Source of the DNA: an uncultured Subdoligranulum sp.
Lineage (GTDB): Bacteria; Bacillota_A; Clostridia; Oscillospirales; Ruminococcaceae
Direction: 5' to 3'
Assembly (NCBI RefSeq): GCF_937890665.1
Contig: NZ_CALADU010000168.1
Location: forward strand, 1-10,933
Length of the DNA: 10,933 nucleotides
Shown: positions 1-6,098 of the stretch, piece by piece
Numbering within the stretch: position 1 is the stretch's first letter
Layout of the letters: the number at the start of each line of letters is the position of its first letter
Position numbers and translations under genes: made by a program
The notes under the pieces: generated by a model
Databases searched by the model: none
The model's input: the letters and a program-made list of their open reading frames with translations, nothing else
What the model was told of the DNA's origin: nothing

Positions 1-1246
1 CCTTGCCGCCTTCGCCGCCTTTGGCAAAGACTTCCGAGAGGGCGCAGGGCACACCGGCCTGTTCGCAGACCGCATAGATGGCGTCCATCTCTTCTTTGGT
101 ATCGGTGGGGAAGGCGTTGATGGCCACACAAACCGGCAGACCAAAATTGCGCATATTTTCGATATGCCGTGCCAAATTCACAGAACCAGCTTTAACAGCC
201 TCAACGTTGGGCTTGCTCAGCTCCGTTTTGGCTACGCCGCCGTGGGATTTTAGCGCGCGGACGGTGGCTACCAAAACCACTGCCACGGGGTGGAGCCCAG
301 CGTACCGGCACTTGATGTCGAGGAATTTTTCCGCACCCAGATCGGCGCCGAAACCAGCCTCAGTCACTACGTAGTCGGCCAGTTTCAGGCTCAGCTTGGT
401 GGCAATGACGCTGTTGCAGCCGTGGGCGATGTTGGCAAAGGGGCCGCCGTGGATGATGGCGGGGTTGTGTTCCAGCGTCTGGACCAGATTGGGATCCAGT
501 GCATCTTTCAGCAACGCAGCCATAGCGCCAGCAGCGCCGATCTGTCCGGCGGTCACCGGTTTGCCGTCATAGGTATAGGCACAGACGATGCGGGACAGCC
601 GCGTTTTCAGATCTTCCAGATCCTGTGCCAGACAGAAGATGGCCATGACTTCACTGGCTACCGTGATGTCAAAACCATCCTCCCGCGGGGTGCCGTTGAC
701 CTTGCCGCCCAAGCCGTCCACGATAAAACGCAGCTGGCGGTCGTTCATGTCCATGCAGCGCTTCCAAGTGATGCGGCGGGGATCGATGTTCAGCGGGTTG
801 CCTTGCTGGATGGAGTTGTCGATCATGGCAGCCAGCAGGTTGTTGGCGGTGCCGATGGCGTGGATGTCACCGGTGAAGTGCAGGTTGATATCCTCCATGG
901 GAACCACCTGTGCATACCCGCCGCCGGCTGCGCCGCCTTTGATGCCGAAGACAGGGCCCAGAGAAGGCTCACGCAGGCAGAGCATGGTCTTTTTGCCCAA
1001 GGCGTTCATCGCGTCGGCCAATCCCACGCTGGTGGTGGTCTTGCCCTCACCGGCCGGGGTGGGGCTGATGGCTGTGACAAGGATCAGCTTGCCCTCGGGA
1101 CCGTCGCCCTTGGCCAGCTTGTGATCAATCTTAGCTTTGTAGTGACCGTAGGGGATGACGCTCTGGCCCTGCAAGCCCAACTTGGCGGCAATCTCGGTGA
1201 TGGGCTTCATTTCGGCAGCCTGTGCAATTTCGATATCGCTCAACAT
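1..1246 (-). CDS. fhs: Formate--tetrahydrofolate ligase (10-formyl-THF synthetase), C-terminus outside the window
   Basis: This enzyme joins formate to tetrahydrofolate with ATP, giving 10-formyl-THF for purine synthesis and one-carbon metabolism in the cytoplasm. The first 415 codons are present; the family is usually about 555 residues, so roughly the last quarter lies beyond the left edge. Visible signatures are the ATP-binding loop TPAGEGKTT at residues 63-71, [19 protein letters not shown] at 92-110, the following [13 protein letters not shown] segment, and NIAHGCNSV. The start is ATG at 1246, with a full AGGAGG Shine-Dalgarno at 1260-1255 (8 nt spacing). No frameshift or internal stop was seen. 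The gene sits behind a ZTP riboswitch and terminator (1268-1382), so its expression should rise when 10-formyl-THF is short and ZTP accumulates. Identification is secure from the motifs. Confidence 0.96.
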   Translation of the reverse strand, partial: MLSDIEIAQAAEMKPITEIAAKLGLQGQSVIPYGHYKAKIDHKLAKGDGPEGKLILVTAISPTPAGEGKTTTSVGLADAMNALGKKTMLCLREPSLGPVFGIKGGAAGGGYAQVVPMEDINLHFTGDIHAIGTANNLLAAMIDNSIQQGNPLNIDPRRITWKRCMDMNDRQLRFIVDGLGGKVNGTPREDGFDITVASEVMAIFCLAQDLEDLKTRLSRIVCAYTYDGKPVTAGQIGAAGAMAALLKDALDPNLVQTLEHNPAIIHGGPFANIAHGCNSVIATKLSLKLADYVVTEAGFGADLGAEKFLDIKCRYAGLHPVAVVLVATVRALKSHGGVAKTELSKPNVEAVKAGSVNLARHIENMRNFGLPVCVAINAFPTDTKEEMDAIYAVCEQAGVPCALSEVFAKGGEGGK

Positions 1247-1267
1247 ACGCAATTCCTCCTGTTTGAT

Positions 1268-1314
1268 AACAACAAAGGGCTGCATACACTGCTCCAACAC
1301 AGCGCATGCAGCCC
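1268..1314 (-). terminator. Riboswitch-controlled intrinsic terminator in the fhs leader
   Basis: On the minus strand a 15-bp stem forms between GGGCTGCATGCGCTG (1314-1300) and CAGTGTATGCAGCCC (1291-1277), with an 8-nt loop and some G-U pairs. It is followed by the T-rich run TTTGTTGTT (1276-1268), then the fhs Shine-Dalgarno. The first bases of the 5' arm (GGGC) are the conserved 3' end of the ZTP aptamer. Ligand-stabilised aptamer and terminator should therefore exclude each other, which fits transcriptional antitermination. The T run is interrupted by G, so termination may be partial. Confidence 0.8.
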
Positions 1315-1382
1315 AGACGGTCGGCTTTTTCTACGGCTGCCTTCCCTGTGGTTATGTCCACAAATCCGTCGGTCAGCAGCTT
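1311..1382 (-). promoter_or_regulatory. ZTP (pfl) riboswitch aptamer
   Basis: The minus strand matches the pfl/ZTP riboswitch layout. A GCTGC arm (1380-1376) pairs with GCAGC (1340-1336). Inside are the GACCGACGG segment, a GTGG/CCAC hairpin (1361-1358 with 1351-1348) and AGGGAAG. A short A-rich linker leads to the hallmark 3' pseudoknot domain GCCGACCGTCTGGGC (1325-1311). The class senses ZMP/ZTP, purine-pathway intermediates that build up when 10-formyl-THF is limiting, and commonly precedes fhs. The downstream terminator overlapping the CTGGGC segment is the expected expression platform. The assignment rests on recalled consensus, not on a covariance-model score. Confidence 0.87.
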
Positions 1383-1393
1383 GATAAGGTTAC

Positions 1394-1421
1394 TGTATCA
1401 TATTCAGACAAAGTTTGTCAA
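1394..1421 (-). promoter_or_regulatory. Candidate promoter of the fhs riboswitch leader
   Basis: On the minus strand a perfect -35 TTGACA lies at 1421-1416. With 16-bp spacing the -10 would be GATACA (1399-1394), only 3 of 6 consensus bases. A better hexamer, TATGAT (1402-1397), has a too-short 13-bp spacing. Either choice starts transcription just upstream of the aptamer, as needed. The promoter begins 4 nt after the glycosyltransferase stop codon. Confidence 0.5.
1407..1419. repeat. 13-bp perfect dyad (possible operator) in the fhs promoter
   Basis: GACAAAGTTTGTC is a perfect inverted repeat with 6-bp arms around one central base. It overlaps the -35 hexamer and the spacer of the candidate fhs promoter, a position where a bound repressor would block RNA polymerase. 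I do not recognise it as the site of a named regulator. A chance palindrome of this length is possible. Confidence 0.4.
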
Positions 1422-1425
1422 GACC

Positions 1426-2214
1426 TCAAACGCGGCCTTTTCCGCAGCCCCATTTTTGGAAGTAACGCCCCATGCTGACAAGCTGCATTTTGAACTTGCC
1501 TGCATCCCGCATGGGGGCACGATGCCAAGCGTGTACAGCGGAAAATTGAGGGGCCAGCCAGACGGACCCTTCCTGCAAAACCTTTTGGGTCAGGTCGGCA
1601 TCCTCTACATACATAAAGTAGGCGGGGTCAAAGCCGCCGATCTTTTTCAGCACATTGGTGCGTACCGCCATAAAGCTGCCGGTACAAAACTCAATGGGCC
1701 GCGGCTGACTCAAATCTTCATCCTGCATAGTGTAGTGGTCGTCTGCTTTGCGGAAAATACCGCCCAGCTTGGGGGCCAACTGGCGGGCCAACAGCAGCCA
1801 TGGGGTGGGTTTTCGGCGGGGCAGATGCTGCAAGCGTCCGGCAGGGTAATGAAGGTGGGGGGTCACCATGGCGGCACCGGGCGTTGCCAACAGCCAGTCG
1901 GCCATGGGCTCCAGAATATCCTCAGTCAACAGAATATCGGGATTCAGGATGAAATGTACGTCGCTGTCCAGCTTGTCCAGTACGGCGTTGTGTCCTTTGC
2001 CGAACCCAAGGTTTTCGGGCAGCGGCAACACCGTTACCCGAGCATCGCCAAAATCGGTAGCGGCCAGCTTTTGCCCGCAGCCGTCGGGGCTGCCGTTATC
2101 CACCACATACAAGGTGAAAGCGGGGGTGGGGGTATGGTGCAGAATGCTGCGCACGGCAGCGCAGACTTCCTCATAATCGCAGTACGCCACAATGCAGGCG
2201 CTGATTTTGGCCAT
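1426..2214 (-). CDS. Family 2 glycosyltransferase (rhamnosyltransferase-like)
   Basis: This cytoplasmic or membrane-associated GT-A fold enzyme has 262 residues and probably moves a sugar from a nucleotide-sugar to a cell-envelope polysaccharide or lipid acceptor; donor and acceptor are unknown. Visible features are an N-terminal nucleotide-binding strand (ISACIVAYCDYEEV), VDNGS at 38-42, NLGFGKGHN at 68-76, and the metal-site equivalent ILNPD at 89-93. FCTGSFMAVR at 176-185 and the FDPAYFMYVEDADL segment (195-208), carrying the likely catalytic acid, follow. No transmembrane helix is apparent. ATG at 2214 is preceded by AAGGAG (2227-2222), which overlaps the metA stop codon. The 11-nt gap makes it the third gene of the metY-metA transcript, although it has no obvious link to methionine synthesis. 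The fold is clear; the biological role is not. Confidence 0.9.
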   Translation of the reverse strand: MAKISACIVAYCDYEEVCAAVRSILHHTPTPAFTLYVVDNGSPDGCGQKLAATDFGDARVTVLPLPENLGFGKGHNAVLDKLDSDVHFILNPDILLTEDILEPMADWLLATPGAAMVTPHLHYPAGRLQHLPRRKPTPWLLLARQLAPKLGGIFRKADDHYTMQDEDLSQPRPIEFCTGSFMAVRTNVLKKIGGFDPAYFMYVEDADLTQKVLQEGSVWLAPQFSAVHAWHRAPMRDAGKFKMQLVSMGRYFQKWGCGKGRV

Positions 2215-2225
2215 GCCGAAACTCC

Positions 2226-3155
2226 TTATTTCTTCAAGGCTTCCAGCTGGCTCAAATCATAGGGGGTGTCTTGGTAGACATAGTAGTTGAGCCAGTTGGT
2301 GTATAAAAGATACCCGTGGGCGCGCCAGCGGAACAGCGGGTCGCGGCTGGGGTCATCATGGGGGTAGTAGTTGCAGGGAATGTTGATGGGCTTGCCGGCT
2401 GCCACGTCCCGTTTGCATTCGGCATCCAGCGTATATTTGTCGTATTCGGGATGCCCGATGACAAAGATCTGGCGGCCTGAATCGGTCGAGAGCAGCATCG
2501 GTCCAGCTACGTCGCTCTCTGCCAGAATGCGCAGATCGTGGCAGGCGTCAATGGCTGCCCGGTCCAATCCGGCCCACCGGCTGTGCGGCGCATAGAAAAC
2601 CTCGTCAAAGCCGCGTACCAGCGGATTGGAAGGGCGGGTCACCCGATGCTCGAACACGCCGAACATCTTTTGCGGCAGATGGACTTTCGGAATACCGAAG
2701 TGGTAGTACAAACCGGCCAGCGCACCCCAACACAGATGGATGGTGGAGTAGACGTTTTCCTTGGTATAGTCCATGATCTCGCACAGTTCGTCCCAATAAT
2801 CCACCTCGGGATAGTCAAGATCCTCGAGGGGGGCACCGGTAATGATCATGCCGTCAAACCGTTCATGTTTAATCTCCGCAAAAGTCTTATAGAACGCTTT
2901 CATGTGTTCCGGCGACGTATGGGAGGGGTCATGGGTAGCGGTTTTCAGTAAGGTGATCTGTACCTGCAGCGGGCTGTTGGCCAAAAGCCGTGCTAGCTGG
3001 GTTTCGGTGACGATCTTGGTGGGCATCAGGTTGAGAATCAGGATGCGCAGCGGCCGAATATTTTGACTCTGCGCACGTTCCCGGTGCATGACAAAGACGT
3101 TTTCATGGGAAAGTGCGTCATAGGCGGGTAACTCTTTGGGAATGATCAGCGGCAT
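2226..3155 (-). CDS. metA: Homoserine O-acetyltransferase (MetA family)
   Basis: This enzyme activates the hydroxyl of L-homoserine, the first dedicated step of methionine synthesis. The 309 residues match the usual length of the family. The catalytic residues fall at their standard numbers: Cys142 in LCWGA, and His235 and Glu237 in IGHPEYD. Residue 111, in GAPLED, is glutamate. In characterised MetA proteins Glu111 goes with acetyl-CoA and Gly111 with succinyl-CoA, so this protein should make O-acetylhomoserine despite the frequent 'succinyltransferase' label. That fits the adjacent metY, which uses O-acetylhomoserine. ATG at 3155 is preceded by GGGAG (3167-3163, 7 nt spacing). The gene begins 40 nt after metY stops and probably shares its transcript. 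Confidence 0.96.
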   Translation of the reverse strand: MPLIIPKELPAYDALSHENVFVMHRERAQSQNIRPLRILILNLMPTKIVTETQLARLLANSPLQVQITLLKTATHDPSHTSPEHMKAFYKTFAEIKHERFDGMIITGAPLEDLDYPEVDYWDELCEIMDYTKENVYSTIHLCWGALAGLYYHFGIPKVHLPQKMFGVFEHRVTRPSNPLVRGFDEVFYAPHSRWAGLDRAAIDACHDLRILAESDVAGPMLLSTDSGRQIFVIGHPEYDKYTLDAECKRDVAAGKPINIPCNYYPHDDPSRDPLFRWRAHGYLLYTNWLNYYVYQDTPYDLSQLEALKK

Positions 3156-3195
3156 AGATGGACTCCCTGTTCAGACTTCCTTTTTGGGCGGACGC

Positions 3196-4482
3196 TCAGA
3201 TCTGCGCCAACGCCTGCTCAATATCGGCAATCAGATCGCGCTTGTCCTCCAGACCGCAGCTCATGCGGACCAGATCGGGCTGTACACCGGCAGCGATCAA
3301 CTGCTCGTCGTTCATCTGGCGGTGGGTGCTGCTGGCAGGATGCAGGCAGCAGGTACGGGCATCGGCTACATGGGTCTCGATGGCGGCCACTTTCAGATGA
3401 GCCATGAAGTTGGCGGCCGCTTCACGACCGCCCTTCACGCCGAAGCTGACCACACCGCAAGAACCGTTGGGCAGATACTTCTGGGCCAGCGCATGGTATT
3501 TGTCACCCGGCAGGCCGCAATAGTTGACATAAGCGATTTTGGGATGAGAGGCCAAGAACTCGGCCACTGCCTGTCCGTTTTCGCAATGGCGAGCCATCCG
3601 CACATGCAGGCTTTCCAGACCCAGATTGAGCATATAGGCGCTTATGGGGCTTTGAACACAGCCGAGGTCACGCATCAGCTGGGCCGTGGCCTTGGTGATG
3701 AAGGCGCCTTCCTTGCCGAACCGCTCGGCGTAAGTGATGCCATGGTAGCTCTCGTCGGGGGTCGTGAGCCCGGGGAACTTGTCGGCATGGGCCATCCAGT
3801 CGAACTTGCCGCCGTCCACGATGGCGCCGCCCACGCAGCCGCCGTGGCCGTCCATGTACTTGGTGGTGGAATGGGTCACGATGTCGGCGCCCCATGCCAG
3901 CGGACGGCAGTTTACAGGGGTGGCAAAGGTGTTGTCCACAATTAGGGGCACGCCGTGGCGGTGAGCTGCGGCGGCAAACTTTTCAATATCCAGAACGGTC
4001 AGGGCGGGGTTGGCGATAGTTTCGCCAAAGACAACCTTGGTGTTGGGGGTGAACGCCGCATCCAATTCCTCTTCGGTGCAGTCGGGGGAAACGAAGGTGG
4101 CGGTGATGCCCATCTTGGCCATAGTGACGGCGATCAGGTTGAAGGTGCCGCCGTAGATGGAGCTGGAAGAGACGATGTGGTCTCCCGCATTGCACAAATT
4201 GAACAGGGCAAAGAAGTTCGCTGCCTGTCCGGAGCTGGTCAGCATACCGGCGGTGCCGCCTTCCAGCTCGGTGATTTTGGCGGCAACGGTATCGCAGGTG
4301 GGATTCTGCAGCCGGGAATAGAAGTAGCCGCTGGCTTCCAGATCAAACAATTTGCCCATCTCGTCAGAGCTGTCGTACTTAAAAGTGGTGCTCTGGACAA
4401 TGGGAACCTGACGCGGTTCACCGTTGCCGGGATGATAACCACCCTGTACGCACAGGGTATTGATGGAGTAATTCTGACTCAT
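3196..4482 (-). CDS. metY: O-acetylhomoserine sulfhydrylase (PLP-dependent)
   Basis: This Cys/Met-metabolism PLP enzyme exchanges the acetyl group of O-acetylhomoserine for sulfide, giving homocysteine and acetate (direct sulfhydrylation). The 428 residues match MetY, which is longer than the roughly 380-residue MetB/MetC. Landmarks are YSRLQNPT at 55-62 (cofactor phosphate from the partner subunit), SSGQAAN at 83-89, IYGGT at 109-113, Asp183 in VDNTFATP (pyridine nitrogen), the PLP lysine Lys208 in HSTTKYMDGHG, and the C-terminal ETHVADART and HPASSTHRQ segments. ATG at 4482 has AAGGAG at 4497-4492 (9 nt spacing). It is first in an operon with metA and a glycosyltransferase, behind the promoter at 4547-4575. 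A short 5-bp hairpin (4503-4520) lies in its leader; no SAM riboswitch or T-box was seen. Confidence 0.96.
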   Translation of the reverse strand: MSQNYSINTLCVQGGYHPGNGEPRQVPIVQSTTFKYDSSDEMGKLFDLEASGYFYSRLQNPTCDTVAAKITELEGGTAGMLTSSGQAANFFALFNLCNAGDHIVSSSSIYGGTFNLIAVTMAKMGITATFVSPDCTEEELDAAFTPNTKVVFGETIANPALTVLDIEKFAAAAHRHGVPLIVDNTFATPVNCRPLAWGADIVTHSTTKYMDGHGGCVGGAIVDGGKFDWMAHADKFPGLTTPDESYHGITYAERFGKEGAFITKATAQLMRDLGCVQSPISAYMLNLGLESLHVRMARHCENGQAVAEFLASHPKIAYVNYCGLPGDKYHALAQKYLPNGSCGVVSFGVKGGREAAANFMAHLKVAAIETHVADARTCCLHPASSTHRQMNDEQLIAAGVQPDLVRMSCGLEDKRDLIADIEQALAQI

Positions 4483-4546
4483 ACTTTTCCGCTCCTTTTT
4501 TGGCAGGGCGTTGGGCCTGCACCAAATGATTCAAGAATTATTTTCT

Positions 4547-4575
4547 ATTGTAAGGGCTTGCCGCGGTAAAATCAA
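4547..4575 (-). promoter_or_regulatory. Promoter of the metY-metA operon
   Basis: On the minus strand, -35 TTGATT (4575-4570) and -10 TACAAT (4552-4547) are separated by exactly 17 bp, giving 4/6 and 5/6 matches to the sigma-A consensus. Transcription should begin near 4540, leaving a leader of about 57 nt before the metY start. The leader is too short for a SAM-I or T-box element, so control is more likely by a repressor or at another level. Confidence 0.72.
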
Positions 4576-4624
4576 GAGGAAAACCATGCAGGAAAAGTGA
4601 GAAAATATAAATCCCGCGTAAAAC

Positions 4625-4662
4625 GGGTATGGAAATTCCTTCTGGGGTATGGTATAATACCC
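4625..4662. repeat. GGGTATGG direct repeats plus an inverted half-site around the purA promoter
   Basis: GGGTATGG occurs at 4625-4632 and again at 4645-4652, exactly 20 bp apart (about two helical turns). ATACCC at 4657-4662 forms an inverted repeat with GGGTAT at 4645-4650 (6-bp arms, 6-bp spacer). The copies overlap the -35 and -10 of the purA promoter. This looks like a regulator-binding array, although it does not match a PurBox I know and the assignment is inference. Confidence 0.4.
4630..4658 (+). promoter_or_regulatory. Promoter of purA (extended -10)
   Basis: -35 TGGAAA (4630-4635, 4/6) and -10 TATAAT (4653-4658, 6/6) are spaced by 17 bp, and TGG directly before the -10 gives an extended -10. 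The start of transcription should be near 4665, leaving about 70 nt of leader. The leader contains a GC-rich imperfect hairpin at about 4671-4688. This promoter rules out the upstream in-frame ATG at 4629 as the purA start. Confidence 0.8.
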
Positions 4663-4733
4663 AATGGCAGCGGATCCCGGGGATTCCGGAAAAGGCTGAA
4701 ATGCCGAATGAAACTGCAAAAGAGGTAGAAACT

Positions 4734-6026
4734 ATGCTTACTGCAATCACCGGTATCAACTGGGGCGACGAGGGCAAGGGCCGTATGGTGGACCTGCTCA
4801 GTCAGGACTACGACATCGTCGCACGTTATCAAGGCGGCGACAACGCCGGCCACACCGTCAAGAATGAGCGGGGAAAGTTCATCCTGAACTTGATTCCTTC
4901 CGGCATTCTGCGTCCCGAGGTCGTCTGTGTCATGGGCGGCGGTATGGTCATTGATCCCGAACACCTCGAAAAGGAAATCGCTTCTTTGACCGAGAAGGGC
5001 ATTGCCATCACCCCGGCCAACCTGAAAATTTCCGACCGTGCCACCATCACCATGCCGTTCCATGTTGCGCAGGATGGTCTGGAAGAGGAGCGCCTCTCCA
5101 AGACCGGTGCCCAGTTTGGTTCCACCAAGCGCGGCATTGCCTACACCTACGGCGACAAGTATATGAAAAAGACGCTGCGCATGGGGGATTTGTGCCACAT
5201 GGACGAGGGTGTTAAGAAACGCCTTGCCACCATCGTGGAATCCAAGAATCTGACCATGGAGAAGATCTACGGCCAGAAGCCCGTGAGTCTGGACGAAATG
5301 TGGGCTTGGTGTGAGCGCTATGCCAAGATCTTCGCCCCGTATATCTGTGATGTGGGTCAGTATCTGGCCGAAGCGGACGAAGCCGGCAAGAAAATCATGT
5401 TTGAAGCCCAGCTCGGTGCGCTGCGTGATATCGACTTCGGTATCTACCCCTACACCTCTTCTTCCAACACCATCGGTGCGTACGCGCCCATTGGTGCGGG
5501 CATCCCGGGCCATAAGCTGAACCTCTCCATCGGTATCATGAAAGCCTATTCTTCCTGTGTGGGCGAAGGTCCCTTCACCACCGAATTGGCGATGACCGAG
5601 GAAGAAAAGGATGTTTTGCGGGAGCATGGCCATGAGTACGGCGCGGCTACCGGACGTCCTCGCCGTGTGGGTCCCTTCGATGCGGTGGCCAGCCGGTATG
5701 GTGTCCAGTGTCAGGGCTGCGATGAGCTGGCGTTGACCTTGCTGGACGTGCTGGACTACATGGAGGAAGTGCCCATCGTTACCCAGTACCGTCTGTCGGA
5801 TGGCACGTTGACCACCCGTTTCCCCATGGGCAAGACGCTGGATGACGCCCAGCCCGTGGTGGAGAAGATGCCCGGCTGGCACTGCGACATTACCGCTGTG
5901 CGCAAGTTCGAGGATCTGCCTGTGGAAGCACAGAACTACGTCAAGCGTCTGGAAGAGCTGGTTGGCTGCAAGATTAAGTATATCTCGGTCGGCCCCGAGC
6001 GTGACGCCTGCATTGTGCGGGACTAA
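4734..6026 (+). CDS. purA: Adenylosuccinate synthetase
   Basis: PurA condenses IMP with aspartate using GTP to form adenylosuccinate, the committed step towards AMP; PurB then releases fumarate. From ATG 4734 the protein has 430 residues, the normal length for the family. It opens with the GTP/IMP-binding GDEGKG at 11-16, containing the catalytic Asp12, and has GGDNAGHT at 34-41 with catalytic His40. GEGPFTTEL near 277 and TGRPRR near 306 follow. AGAGGT (4721-4726) is the Shine-Dalgarno. The reading frame stays open back to ATG 4629, but that codon lies in the promoter -35, so it cannot be used from this transcript; ATG 4701 is a weaker alternative. The middle of the protein (SSSNTIGAYAPIGAGIPG) differs from the enterobacterial form but keeps the family pattern. 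It is divergent from metY and transcribed alone, ending at the 6051-6079 terminator. Confidence 0.97.
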   Translation: MLTAITGINWGDEGKGRMVDLLSQDYDIVARYQGGDNAGHTVKNERGKFILNLIPSGILRPEVVCVMGGGMVIDPEHLEKEIASLTEKGIAITPANLKISDRATITMPFHVAQDGLEEERLSKTGAQFGSTKRGIAYTYGDKYMKKTLRMGDLCHMDEGVKKRLATIVESKNLTMEKIYGQKPVSLDEMWAWCERYAKIFAPYICDVGQYLAEADEAGKKIMFEAQLGALRDIDFGIYPYTSSSNTIGAYAPIGAGIPGHKLNLSIGIMKAYSSCVGEGPFTTELAMTEEEKDVLREHGHEYGAATGRPRRVGPFDAVASRYGVQCQGCDELALTLLDVLDYMEEVPIVTQYRLSDGTLTTRFPMGKTLDDAQPVVEKMPGWHCDITAVRKFEDLPVEAQNYVKRLEELVGCKIKYISVGPERDACIVRD

Positions 6027-6050
6027 GAAAATACAGTAAAGAATTTATGC

Positions 6051-6079
6051 AACGGCGGACTTTTGGAGTCCGCCGTTTT
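6051..6079 (+). terminator. Intrinsic terminator after purA
   Basis: A perfect 11-bp stem, AACGGCGGACT (6051-6061) with AGTCCGCCGTT (6067-6077), encloses a 5-nt loop and runs into TTTT (6076-6079). It lies 24 nt after the purA stop and just before the Shine-Dalgarno of the next gene. The short T run may allow some readthrough; I found no convincing separate promoter for the downstream gene run. Confidence 0.88.
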
Positions 6080-6098
6080 GTGAAAGGGGGCGAACGGG

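Noticed and set aside
290..1384. Plus-strand reading frame of 364 codons opposite fhs
   Set aside because: The minus strand encodes a clear formate-tetrahydrofolate ligase and its riboswitch here; the plus-strand frame has no recognisable domain and no credible Shine-Dalgarno.
1306..2262. Plus-strand reading frame of 318 codons opposite the glycosyltransferase
   Set aside because: It begins inside the fhs riboswitch region and covers a well-supported glycosyltransferase on the other strand.
4483..4546. SAM riboswitch or T-box in the metY leader
   Set aside because: The leader from the predicted start is only about 57 nt and contains no T-box or SAM-I core; only a weak 5-bp hairpin at 4503-4520 is present.
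4629..4733. Upstream ATG that would extend PurA by 35 residues
   Set aside because: The codon lies in the -35 region of the purA promoter, so it is not transcribed from it; the added residues do not belong to the PurA family.
4572..5882. Long minus-strand reading frame (436 codons) opposite purA
   Set aside because: It is the antisense shadow of purA: composition is His/Gly-rich without any family motif, and it runs across both promoters of the divergent region.
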